From contig NC_018721.1 in the NCBI RefSeq assembly GCF_000153485.2, forward strand, positions 3,658,001 through 3,722,000: DNA of 64,000 bases, given 5' to 3'. The DNA comes from Psychroflexus torquis ATCC 700755 (GTDB lineage: Bacteria; Bacteroidota; Bacteroidia; Flavobacteriales; Flavobacteriaceae). A program made the position numbers and the translations under genes. Below the pieces are notes generated by a model, which ran no database searches, was not told the origin of the DNA, and worked only from the letters and a program-made list of their open reading frames with translations. Below are positions 1-7,703 of this stretch, in pieces; position 1 is the first letter of the stretch; each line of letters opens with the position of its first letter.

Positions 1-420
1 GTTTTGATGTTGAGCACTTGTTTTTTGTCTAGAACTATAGTATTTGCTAAACAACCAAATAATGAGCACACCAATACCTATAATAACGAGAATTTTTAAA
101 ATTAAAGCCACGTAATTCCAAAGGTTTCCCTCTTCTATACCAGACAGCAACCAATTCAAAAATTTATTCCACTGTAAGTTTAGCCAATTTTTAAATTTAT
201 CCCATGCTGAAGGCTCAACGATCGTTTTGAAGTAATTATAATTATCATCAGTCTTATAGGACTCTATAATACTTTTATCAAATTCGATAGGTGTAGTATC
301 GAGTTGAAGGCTTTCTTTCTGTAAAATAGGTGCAGAGTATAGTGCAGGAGGTAAGCCTCCTAACTTCAAAAAGAGGAGTAAAAACACGAATAGTCTAATG
401 GCTTTTGTTTTAATTTCCAA
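1..420 (-). CDS. DUF4129-like membrane protein, C-terminus outside window
   Basis: An open frame of 140 codons runs leftward from a TTG at 418-420 to the window edge without a stop. It begins with a hydrophobic leader rich in Leu and Phe, continues through a polar Trp-rich stretch (residues ~40-90), and then has a strong membrane segment (about residues 105-125) followed by a basic tail. This architecture and its place after a SpoIIM-like gene and a membrane protein suggest the DUF4129 protein that usually sits in this flavobacterial cluster next to MoxR/DUF58 genes. It overlaps the upstream gene by 11 bases, so translational coupling is likely. The family name rests on context and layout more than on motifs; the start codon is uncertain. 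Confidence 0.55.
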   Translation of the reverse strand, partial: MEIKTKAIRLFVFLLLFLKLGGLPPALYSAPILQKESLQLDTTPIEFDKSIIESYKTDDNYNYFKTIVEPSAWDKFKNWLNLQWNKFLNWLLSGIEEGNLWNYVALILKILVIIGIGVLIIWLFSKYYSSRQKTSAQHQN

Positions 421-1291
421 TGCCGTCTATATCTTCTAGAGTACCAGTTTTGTTGTGGATCTCATTCAAATTAAAATAAATTAAAGCCAGTGAAATAAGA
501 GTGATTAATCCTAAGATATATTGAGCAATGGAAGCGAATATATACAAGCTAAGGTATAGCCAATTATTTCCTAAGCCTAGAACCCCAGTTGTATCACCAC
601 CTTCTTCAAGTGACGTAAATGTTTCTACAGCACTTAATATGACTACTGGAAGTTGAAATATTCCGCCTATAACTGATACTAATATACTTATGACTAAAAT
701 GGTTGCAAAAGTAATCCACCAATTTTGTTTTATGAGTTGAAAACATTCAGAAAATGCATCAGAAAAGGATTTCTCTTGAAAGACGATTATCGAAAAAATT
801 AAGGATAAAGGCACCACTAAATATACGCCTGGTAGAAAGCATAATAAAAAACCAATAAAGCAAAGGATACCAAAGACGAATAAACTAAGAAGGGTTTGAC
901 CAAAGAAACGTCCAATATTTAAACTCACCTCCTCATCCTTGATCTCTCCTTTATTATCGACATAGCTTTTGATAATACTATTGATCGTAGTTAAGCTCAT
1001 TGCTGTGTAAGCTATGGAAGTTAAAAAAACGAGAAGTAAGGAAAATCCAGTATTCTGAAACGTATTGAGTAAAAAGGCTTCGGCGCCATTTTCTAAAAGC
1101 AAATTGGCAGAGTTCAATGAAGTATACTGATAATAGGTGCCAGTCGCAACTGCAAGGAGTAATAGCCATCCCACGTGTTTTAAATATAACCTGAAAATAG
1201 TTTTATACTCTTGCCTTATGAACTTAAAAGTATCTGAGATAATGGCACCAAGATCTCGTTGTTTTTTAAAGAGGATGTAATTGTTCAGCAT
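410..1291 (-). CDS. multi-pass membrane protein of the SpoIIM-DUF4129 cluster
   Basis: This 293-residue protein has about six hydrophobic segments, including a long Leu/Phe-rich central stretch, and ends in a short acidic tail. No catalytic motif is visible. It overlaps the SpoIIM-like gene upstream by 26 bases and the DUF4129-like gene downstream by 11 bases, so the three are almost surely one transcript. Genes of this kind occur between SpoIIM-like and DUF4129 genes in flavobacteria and are annotated only as hypothetical membrane proteins. A role in envelope or membrane-complex assembly is guesswork from neighbours. The ATG at 1289-1291 is the chosen start. Confidence 0.7.
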   Translation of the reverse strand: MLNNYILFKKQRDLGAIISDTFKFIRQEYKTIFRLYLKHVGWLLLLAVATGTYYQYTSLNSANLLLENGAEAFLLNTFQNTGFSLLLVFLTSIAYTAMSLTTINSIIKSYVDNKGEIKDEEVSLNIGRFFGQTLLSLFVFGILCFIGFLLCFLPGVYLVVPLSLIFSIIVFQEKSFSDAFSECFQLIKQNWWITFATILVISILVSVIGGIFQLPVVILSAVETFTSLEEGGDTTGVLGLGNNWLYLSLYIFASIAQYILGLITLISLALIYFNLNEIHNKTGTLEDIDGIGN

Positions 1292-2240
1292 GTTTTTTAT
1301 AAATTATGTGTGGTAAAAAGACGTAATAATAGAGAATAAGAGCTAAAGACGATATAATAATTAATATAGCCAACCAATCTGGCATGCCAGTTAAACGGGT
1401 AACAAAACCTTCTAAAAATCCAGCTATGATGAAAAAGGGTATCGTGCTTATAACAATTTTGAGCCCAGCTTTTACTCCTTGAATAAAAGATTGGAGTCTT
1501 GTGTAGGTTTTTGGAAATAGGAGACTCTTTCCCATAACTAGGCCAGCGCAGGCAGCAACGATAATAACAGAAATTTCTATAGTGCCGTGAATCCAGATGG
1601 TTCTTGCAGATTCCCATAGCAAGCCTTGGTCATAAAAAAAATACTGAAAAGATCCAAGCATAATTGCATTTTGTAAGATGATGTAGACGGTACCTAACCC
1701 AGCAAAAATACCCGCAATAAATGCATAAAGAGCCACTTTTATATTATTTATAGTAATGCCAAGAAACATATCTGTTTCGTTGGATTTTTTGTACACTGCC
1801 ATAGGGTCCCCGTTTTGGATATTATCGATAGTGGAGTTGACATAGGCATCTCCCAGAATTAATCTCACAAAGGCATCGTCGGAGGATGCAGAATAAGCTC
1901 CTATAGCGGTAAAACTCGCAAAAAGAATAAAAGCGAGTAAAAGCATCGAGCGGTGCTTGTGAAAAAAAAGTGGAAATTCTTTAAAGTAAAATTGAAATAT
2001 TTTGTTCTTGGATTCCTTTTTGGTTTTATAAATCTTCTGATGAGCTCCTACAGAAAGCTCGTTGAGATAAGCTAAAGTTTCACTGTTAGCGTAAAAAGTT
2101 TGGGCGTAATTTAGATCTTCGTTCAGTTCCACGTAGAGTTGAGATATCTCATCTGGTAAAATATGAATATTATTTACTAGAACTCTTTCGAATTTTAACC
2201 ATTTGTCTTTATTTTGCTTAACAAAAGCGGCCTCACGCAT
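1266..2240 (-). CDS. stage II sporulation protein M-like (DUF95) membrane protein
   Basis: The 324-residue product has a soluble N-terminal ~90 residues, then a membrane domain with around five transmembrane helices typical of the SpoIIM/DUF95 family: a first helix near residue 100, a periplasmic loop, and a Gly-rich helix (AGIFAGLGTVYIILQNAIM) followed by a region with FFYDQGLL and HGTIEIS. The HGTIEI motif is a recognisable mark of the family. Flavobacteria do not sporulate, so the name reflects homology only. The gene starts 32 bases from the divergent RDD-family gene, a pairing commonly seen in Bacteroidetes, and is the first gene of the leftward membrane cluster. Confidence 0.85.
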   Translation of the reverse strand: MREAAFVKQNKDKWLKFERVLVNNIHILPDEISQLYVELNEDLNYAQTFYANSETLAYLNELSVGAHQKIYKTKKESKNKIFQFYFKEFPLFFHKHRSMLLLAFILFASFTAIGAYSASSDDAFVRLILGDAYVNSTIDNIQNGDPMAVYKKSNETDMFLGITINNIKVALYAFIAGIFAGLGTVYIILQNAIMLGSFQYFFYDQGLLWESARTIWIHGTIEISVIIVAACAGLVMGKSLLFPKTYTRLQSFIQGVKAGLKIVISTIPFFIIAGFLEGFVTRLTGMPDWLAILIIISSLALILYYYVFLPHIIYKKHAEQLHPL

Positions 2241-2272
2241 CTTTATTAAATTTATTCAAAGAAACGCAATTC

Positions 2273-2986
2273 ATGAGTCATTTTCAAATAGAAACTGCAC
2301 AAAATGTGAAGATTCAACAAAATGTAGCTACAGTCTGGGATAGGATTCTAGCTTACATCATAGATTTTACTATTATCCTAGCTTATGTATTTGCTACTAT
2401 CGCTGTGATGAGTGGGCTAAACGTCTCTCCTTTTGAGGGTTTTGCCACCTCTCTTGTCATCGGTTTGCCTCCGTTTCTATATCATTTATTGATGGAAACT
2501 TTTCTAAATGGACAAAGCGTAGGTAAAGCATCCATGCATTTGCGAGTAGTCAACCTAGATGGCTCAAAGCCTCAATTTTCTGGATATTTAATTCGTTGGT
2601 TATTTAGGATTATAGACATAAGCTTGGTGAGTGGTGCTATTGCGGTTTTGGTTATTTTGCTAAATGGTAAAGGACAACGGCTTGGCGATCTTGCTGCGAA
2701 AACAGCAGTGATTTCTGAACGAAGGAAAACAGGCTTTGATAAGATGTTGAATTTCGAAATTGAAGAGTCTTACACTCCCCGCTATCCACAAGCAGCCTCG
2801 ATGACAGACAAAGATGTGAGGAAAATTAAAGCTGTTTTTGATAAAGCTCATAGAAAATCCGATCACTTTATCATTATAAAACTCAGTGACAAAGTAGCCT
2901 CTCAATTGAACATTAAACTAGACCAATCTCCACAAACATTTATACAAACCCTGTTAAAGGATTATCACTATTATAGTACTCGCTAA
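2273..2986 (+). CDS. RDD family membrane protein
   Basis: The 237-residue protein begins with a short polar stretch and then the RDD signature: WDRILAYIIDF around residues 22-32 provides the conserved Arg and Asp, followed by hydrophobic helices and the second conserved Asp in GQRLGDLAAKT. Three or four membrane segments span residues ~25-150. A soluble charged C-terminal tail of ~75 residues follows. Function of RDD proteins is unsettled; some act as cation/proton antiporters. It is divergent from the SpoIIM-like gene and overlaps the TRIC-type gene downstream by one base (TAATG), implying co-transcription with it. Confidence 0.88.
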   Translation: MSHFQIETAQNVKIQQNVATVWDRILAYIIDFTIILAYVFATIAVMSGLNVSPFEGFATSLVIGLPPFLYHLLMETFLNGQSVGKASMHLRVVNLDGSKPQFSGYLIRWLFRIIDISLVSGAIAVLVILLNGKGQRLGDLAAKTAVISERRKTGFDKMLNFEIEESYTPRYPQAASMTDKDVRKIKAVFDKAHRKSDHFIIIKLSDKVASQLNIKLDQSPQTFIQTLLKDYHYYSTR

Positions 2987-3615
2987 TGGATTACATTTTA
3001 ATTTTAGACATTTTAGGAGTTATCGCTTTTTCTATATCGGGTGTATTGTCCTCGTTAAGAAAGCGAATGGATGCTTTTGGTATTTTGATTATTGCTTTTG
3101 TGACTTCGGTAGGAGGGGGAACTTTAAGGGATGTTCTACTAGGTCTTCCAGTCATGTGGATGCAAGATATGACTTACGTGTATGTGATTATAGTGACAAC
3201 AGTTCTGGCTGTGATTTTTAGAAAAAAATTATCTTATTTAAGAAAATCACTTTTTCTTTTCGATACTTTGGGAATAGGTTTATATACGGTTGTAGGGGTC
3301 GAAAAAGGTATTTCTCAGGAGCTACCTGCAATCATTTGTGTAGCCTTAGGCACGATGAGTGCTTGCTTTGGTGGAGTTATTCGGGATATTTTATGTAACG
3401 ATATTCCCCAGATTTTCAGAAGGGAAATTTATGCAACTGCCTGTATTTTAGGTGGATTGAGCTATTTTGTTTTTCTAAAACTCAACTTCCCAGAGAGCCT
3501 GATTTTTTTCATTTCAGGATTGGTCGTTATTATTGTTAGACTCTCTGCGGTGATCTTTAAAATATCTCTGCCTTCTGTCTACAAAAAAGATGAGGATATT
3601 AGGGATTACTGGTAA
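2986..3615 (+). CDS. TRIC-type (UPF0126) cation channel family protein
   Basis: The 209-residue protein shows the internal duplication of the UPF0126/TRIC family: two three-helix repeats each containing a Gly-rich motif followed by RD, at VGGGTLRDVLLG and CFGGVIRDILCND. Six to seven membrane segments are predicted by eye. Bacterial relatives (YadS/YvgT class) form trimeric K+/cation channels; the small substrate here is unknown. The start ATG overlaps the stop of the RDD gene (TAATG), so the two are translationally coupled. The stop lies two bases from the convergent cyclophilin gene and no hairpin separates them. Confidence 0.88.
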   Translation: MDYILILDILGVIAFSISGVLSSLRKRMDAFGILIIAFVTSVGGGTLRDVLLGLPVMWMQDMTYVYVIIVTTVLAVIFRKKLSYLRKSLFLFDTLGIGLYTVVGVEKGISQELPAIICVALGTMSACFGGVIRDILCNDIPQIFRREIYATACILGGLSYFVFLKLNFPESLIFFISGLVVIIVRLSAVIFKISLPSVYKKDEDIRDYW

Positions 3616-3617
3616 GT

Positions 3618-4337
3618 TTACCGAATCACTTTCATGTCTAGGCCTACGTTGGTGAGTGGCCATTCGCTTCCATCGGTTTCCATATCGTCTATTTTTTCTA
3701 TCACTTCCATGCCTTTTATTACTCTCCCAAAGACCGTATGATCTTGGTCTAGATGATAAGCGCCATCAAGTTTTGTGACAATAAAAAATTCAAAAGGAGA
3801 AGAGGCATTACTTATATTTTGCTCCGCATATTTTGCAGCGGATAAAGTACCATAATCGTGTTTATGCCGACTTATAAATTCATTGGGTATTAAAAAATTG
3901 CCTAAAGCATTTCTAAAGTCGTATGTGCCCATTCTATCGCTATTTCCACCTTGTATCACGAAATTATTAGCGACTCTATGAAAAACAGTGGTGTCAAAAT
4001 ATCCAACTTTAACCAGTCTTATAAAATTCGCTCTGTGTAAAATAGGCTCAGCATAAAGCTCTACAGTAAAGGATCCCTTATCGGTGATCACCTCAACAAT
4101 AGTTTCAGGATTGTCTTCGGCGTAGGCCTTTAGAAATGGTATTAATTCTTCTTGTGTTATTGTTTTGATTTTTGATAAATCTCGATCACTTTGTCCATTA
4201 GAGGGAATATTGACTTCAACTTTCTTTTCAGTCATTTTTTTCTCAAGGCTGCTTTGTATAGTTGAATTATCTTTGTTTTCTTTACAAGATGTAAAAACGA
4301 ATACTATACTTAGAATTAAAAATGGAATTTTCATCAT
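3618..4337 (-). CDS. cyclophilin-type peptidyl-prolyl isomerase, lipoprotein
   Basis: This encodes 239 residues with a lipoprotein signal (lipobox VFTSC, acylated Cys at residue 18) and a cyclophilin domain from about residue 75. The motifs FHRVANNFVIQGG and the HTVFGRVIKGMEVI segment identify the fold; the Arg of FHR and the Gln of IQGG are catalytic-site residues of the family. It would catalyse proline isomerisation in the periplasm or at a membrane face. Residues 20-60 are a charged linker. Its start region overlaps the divergent Nudix gene by 16 bases; the second Met codon (4332-4334) would reduce this to 13. Confidence 0.9.
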   Translation of the reverse strand: MMKIPFLILSIVFVFTSCKENKDNSTIQSSLEKKMTEKKVEVNIPSNGQSDRDLSKIKTITQEELIPFLKAYAEDNPETIVEVITDKGSFTVELYAEPILHRANFIRLVKVGYFDTTVFHRVANNFVIQGGNSDRMGTYDFRNALGNFLIPNEFISRHKHDYGTLSAAKYAEQNISNASSPFEFFIVTKLDGAYHLDQDHTVFGRVIKGMEVIEKIDDMETDGSEWPLTNVGLDMKVIR

Positions 4338-4960
4338 TAGAATATTTAATCACAAAATTAAAGAAAATAGAGCTTCCTGGCGAATCTTTTCATTACCAAC
4401 TCGCGCCTTTATTTCGTCAAAAAGAATTGGAAACCTTAAGTGAGAAACGAAAAAACGCCAATTATGCTGGGGTAATTTCGCTATTATACCCTAAAAATGG
4501 TGAAATACATATGGCTTTCATCTTGAGGAAAACTTACAAAGGGGTGCATTCAAATCAGATTGGATTTCCTGGTGGGCGCTATGAAGAGGTTGATTTGAAT
4601 CTTGAACGAACAGCCTTAAGAGAAACGGAAGAAGAAATTGGAGTAGAGGCAAACAAGATTAAATTGATAAAGCCACTTACACAGCTTTATATACCACCTT
4701 CCAATTTTTTGGTTTATCCATTTCTGGGCTATGTTGATTTTGAACCAAGTTTCGTTTTACAGGAAAGTGAAGTGGAAAATATGATAGAAATCCCTCTGTC
4801 CATTTGTTTAGATAAAAACAATTTGAATACAGAAATCATTCAAGCTTCTTACGCTAAAAATGTAGAAGTACCTGCTTTCAATTTTAACGGTAATGTGGTT
4901 TGGGGAGCTACTGCTATGATTTTAAGTGAAATAAGAGAACTCTTTTCTAGGATAGCATAA
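4322..4960 (+). CDS. CoA pyrophosphatase-like Nudix hydrolase
   Basis: The 212-residue protein has a Nudix box at residues ~84-108 with GFPGG, a longer variable insert, and the metal-binding RETEEEIGV core. The segment just before it (LRKTYKGVHSNQIGFPGG) fits the UPF0035 signature of the NudL/PCD1 CoA pyrophosphatase subgroup. It would cleave CoA and related nucleotides in the cytoplasm to 3',5'-ADP and phosphopantetheine. It is read divergently from the cyclophilin gene with overlapping coding starts, so its promoter must lie inside that gene. It probably shares a transcript with the acyltransferase gene 41 bases downstream. Confidence 0.88.
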   Translation: MEFSSLEYLITKLKKIELPGESFHYQLAPLFRQKELETLSEKRKNANYAGVISLLYPKNGEIHMAFILRKTYKGVHSNQIGFPGGRYEEVDLNLERTALRETEEEIGVEANKIKLIKPLTQLYIPPSNFLVYPFLGYVDFEPSFVLQESEVENMIEIPLSICLDKNNLNTEIIQASYAKNVEVPAFNFNGNVVWGATAMILSEIRELFSRIA

Positions 4961-5001
4961 GCCTATAAAACCGTATATTTGAAAATTAATTTTTTTGAGA
5001 T

Positions 5002-5829
5002 ATGGGCTTATTAAAGAAAAATCCTTTTGGACATTATCTGTTTTTAAAAAAGTGGATAATAAGGATTATGGGTGGAATGACCCATCAACGTTATCGAGGT
5101 TTCAATGATCTCCAAATAGAAGGATCTTCCATTTTAAAAAATTTGCCCGATAGAAATGTCTTGTTTGTATCCAACCACCAAACTTACTTCGCAGATGTGG
5201 TTGCTATGTATCATGTGTTTAATGCTTCCTTAAGCGGAAGAGATGACAGTATTAAAAACGTAGGCTATTTATGGGATCCTAAGTTGAATATTTACTACGT
5301 CGCAGCTGCTGAAACAATGAAGAAAGGTTTCTTGCCAAAAATTCTAGCCTATGCAGGATCCATAAGTATAGATAGAACTTGGAGAGCTGATGGGCAAAAT
5401 GTAAATCGCCAAGTAAAAATGAGCGATATTTCTGATATAGGAAGAGCTTTAGATGATGGTTGGGTCATCACCTTTCCTCAAGGCACGACGAAACCCTGGA
5501 AACCAATAAGAAAAGGAACAGCCTTCATCATAAAAAAATACAAACCTATTGTTATACCTATAGTTATAGATGGCTTTAGACGTTCTTTCGATAAAAAAGG
5601 AATCCGTATCAAAAAGAGAAATATTCTTCAATCTATGGTCATTAAAGAGCCACTAGATATAGATTATGATACTGAAGGAGTGGATAGCATTATAGAAAAA
5701 ATTGAATATGCTATAGAGCAACATCCCTCGTTCCTTAAGGTGATTCCAGAAAGTGAAATTGAAGCTCACGAGTCGCTAAACGAGAAGCGTCGCTATAGCG
5801 CCGATACCAATAAAGATAAAGATTTGTAG
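5002..5829 (+). CDS. 1-acylglycerol-3-phosphate acyltransferase-like protein
   Basis: This 275-residue protein carries the PlsC acyltransferase blocks. Block I is SNHQTYFAD with His59 and Asp65, a spacing one residue longer than the usual HX4D. A later block FPQGTTKPW corresponds to the substrate-binding EGT motif with Gln in place of Glu. A short hydrophobic segment near residue 20 may anchor it to the inner membrane. It would transfer an acyl chain to lysophosphatidate or another lyso-lipid; the variant blocks leave the acceptor open. It follows the Nudix gene in the same direction. Confidence 0.82.
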   Translation: MGLLKKNPFGHYLFLKKWIIRIMGGMTHQRYRGFNDLQIEGSSILKNLPDRNVLFVSNHQTYFADVVAMYHVFNASLSGRDDSIKNVGYLWDPKLNIYYVAAAETMKKGFLPKILAYAGSISIDRTWRADGQNVNRQVKMSDISDIGRALDDGWVITFPQGTTKPWKPIRKGTAFIIKKYKPIVIPIVIDGFRRSFDKKGIRIKKRNILQSMVIKEPLDIDYDTEGVDSIIEKIEYAIEQHPSFLKVIPESEIEAHESLNEKRRYSADTNKDKDL

Positions 5830-5904
5830 TTAAAACTAGTTTAAACCCAAACTTTGTTTTTGTTTTCAGTATCTCCAAAACTCTACTTATATAAAATAAT
5901 ACTT

Positions 5905-6856
5905 ATGAAAACTTTGCGATACACTAATTAACGATGAGATGGATGCCATTGGTTTAGGAACCTGGAAATCTGAACCCAGTGCTGTCAAAAAAGCTGTCAA
6001 ACACGCCTTAAAAATCGGTTATAGGCATATCGATTGTGCAGCAGTTTATGGAAACGAAAAGGAAGTGGGCGAAGCTCTAAAAGAGGTTTTCGATGAAGGG
6101 ACTATTTCCAGACCTGAGGTTTGGATTACTTCAAAATTATGGAATACCAACCACAAAGAAGAAGATGTAAAACCAGCTTTGGAACGCACATTGAAAGATC
6201 TTCAACTAGATTATATCGATTTGTATTTAATTCATTGGCCAGTAGCTTTTAGACCTGGATTAGAAGGCTTCCCTTCTTCAGATGATGATTTTCTATCCCT
6301 AGAGGAAGTTCCTATAAAAGAAACTTGGGAAGCTATGGTTCAACTAAAAAATCAAAGTCTTATAAAACATATTGGTGTATCCAATTTCAGCAAAAAGAAA
6401 TTAGAAGAGTTAATGTCCAACTCAGAGGTGATTCCAGAAATGAATCAAATTGAATTACATCCTTATCTACATCAAGACGATCTCGTAAATTTTTGCCATA
6501 AACAGGGTATTAACGTTACGGCATTTTCACCTTTGGGCAGCCAAGATAGAATCGAAGCCATGAAAGCAGACAATGAACCTTCTCTATTGGAAAATAAAGT
6601 GGTCACTGCCATCGCCAAAAAGCATGATGCTTCTCCTGCACAAATACTTATCCAGTTTCACCTTGAAAGAAATGTAGCTACTATCCCTAAATCCACCAAT
6701 AAAGAAAGAATTCAAGAAAACTTAGATAGTCAAAAGCTTAATTTAGATGAAGATGACATGAAGGGTCTAAAATCTATTGATAATCATTACCGATACGTCA
6801 ATGGGAAATTTTTCGAAACTTCAGATGGAAAGTATTTCAATATTTACGATGAGTAA
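5905..6856 (+). pseudogene. aldo/keto reductase with a frameshift after codon 8
   Basis: The long open frame starts at ATG 5939 and gives 305 residues of an aldo/keto reductase with the full catalytic tetrad (Asp32, Tyr37, Lys66, His99 counted from that Met) and the SNFSKKKLEEL and IPKSTNKERIQEN motifs that bind NADP(H). The family normally begins about a dozen residues earlier. At 5905 an ATG opens MKTLRYTN and then meets TAA at 5929; removing one T there restores NDEMDAIGLGTW in frame. So a one-base insertion separates the native start from the body. Translation could restart at 5939, losing the first beta-strand hairpin, so activity may be reduced or lost. It may instead be a sequencing error. 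Confidence 0.75.
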
Positions 6857-6858
6857 CA

Positions 6859-7040
6859 TATACCAAATTATCATCTAAATGACGTATAAAATCAGTTTCT
6901 TTTTCACTTACTAATCGTCATAAAATAGAACCATAACTATGCTTATATTTTTTTCCTCAACTAAGTAAAAAACCTATGCTGAGCTACGTCGTAGTATATT
7001 TCAAATTTTTAATACAGCATTTAAAAACTAAATTGGTATA
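6859..7040. repeat. MITE-like element, copy 1 (182 bp)
   Basis: The segment begins TATACCAAATTA and ends CTAAATTGGTATA, giving imperfect terminal inverted repeats. It is the near-exact reverse complement of 37871-38056, including an internal stretch reading ACTACGACGTAGCTCAGC in the other copy. It has no coding capacity. Short size, terminal inverted repeats, AT-rich flanks and two dispersed copies in opposite orientation fit a non-autonomous miniature transposable element. Its ends resemble the end of the dead ISL3-like element near 29991 (ATACCAAATTAG), hinting at the parent, but this is only a 12-base resemblance. Confidence 0.75.
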
Positions 7041-7041
7041 A

Positions 7042-7088
7042 AATAATAACCCCTGAAAATGCAAGTGTATTTTCAGGGGTTATTATTT
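7042..7088. terminator. bidirectional intrinsic terminator
   Basis: A near-perfect hairpin pairs AATAACCCCTGAAAAT with ATTTTCAGGGGTTATT around an 8-base loop, with T-rich and A-rich flanks on the two sides. It lies between the end of the MITE (after the aldo/keto reductase) and the end of the leftward dnaX-miaE unit, so it can serve both convergent transcripts. Confidence 0.85.
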
Positions 7089-7113
7089 TTCATCTTAAGC
7101 TAAATCAAGTCGA

Positions 7114-7698
7114 TTACCAACCGTGTACCGAAGTTCCAGATTGAAATGACTCTAGTATTTTTGCCTCAAAATCAAGTAAGTCCGACCACTTTTGATTCAC
7201 TTCGGCTTCATCATGGTATTGCCTTGCAAACTTCAAAAACATAGTATAGTGCCCTGCTTCACTTATCATTAATTTTCTATAAAAGCGCCTTAGCTTTTCA
7301 TCGCTTAACTCTTCAGACAAGAGGCGGAAACGTTCACAGCTTCTAGCTTCAATAAGTGCAGCATAAAGTAAACGATGTGCCAATTGCGTTTGTCGGCTTC
7401 CTCCTTTAGGGAAAAAAGTGATAACTTTAGCTACATAAGCGTCCTTACGATCTCGTCCCAAAGTTACATTTCGTTCTTTCAAAAGATCGTGAACCATTTT
7501 AAAGTGACTCATTTCCTCCTGGACCAATCCAGTCATCGCTGTGATTAACTCGGTATACTCAGGGAAGGAAACAATTAATGAAATAGCCGTAGATGCTGCT
7601 TTTTGCTCGCAATAGGCATGGTCTATCAAGATGTCATCAATATTTTTTTCAGCAATATTTGCCCATCGTGGATCTGTTGGTAATTTTAGTCCTAGCAT
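7114..7698 (-). CDS. miaE: tRNA-(ms2io6A) hydroxylase
   Basis: The 194-residue product matches MiaE in length and motifs. Diiron ligands are supplied by DHAYCEQKAAS, EEMSHFKMVHDLL (ExxH), LIEARSCERF and SEAGHYTMFLKFA (ExxH). It is a ferritin-like non-haem diiron monooxygenase that hydroxylates the isopentenyl group of 2-methylthio-N6-isopentenyladenosine at position 37 of tRNAs reading U-initial codons. It starts five bases after the dnaX stop, so the two are co-transcribed, and ends before the hairpin at 7042-7088. Confidence 0.92.
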   Translation of the reverse strand: MLGLKLPTDPRWANIAEKNIDDILIDHAYCEQKAASTAISLIVSFPEYTELITAMTGLVQEEMSHFKMVHDLLKERNVTLGRDRKDAYVAKVITFFPKGGSRQTQLAHRLLYAALIEARSCERFRLLSEELSDEKLRRFYRKLMISEAGHYTMFLKFARQYHDEAEVNQKWSDLLDFEAKILESFQSGTSVHGW

Positions 7699-7703
7699 AA
7701 TTA

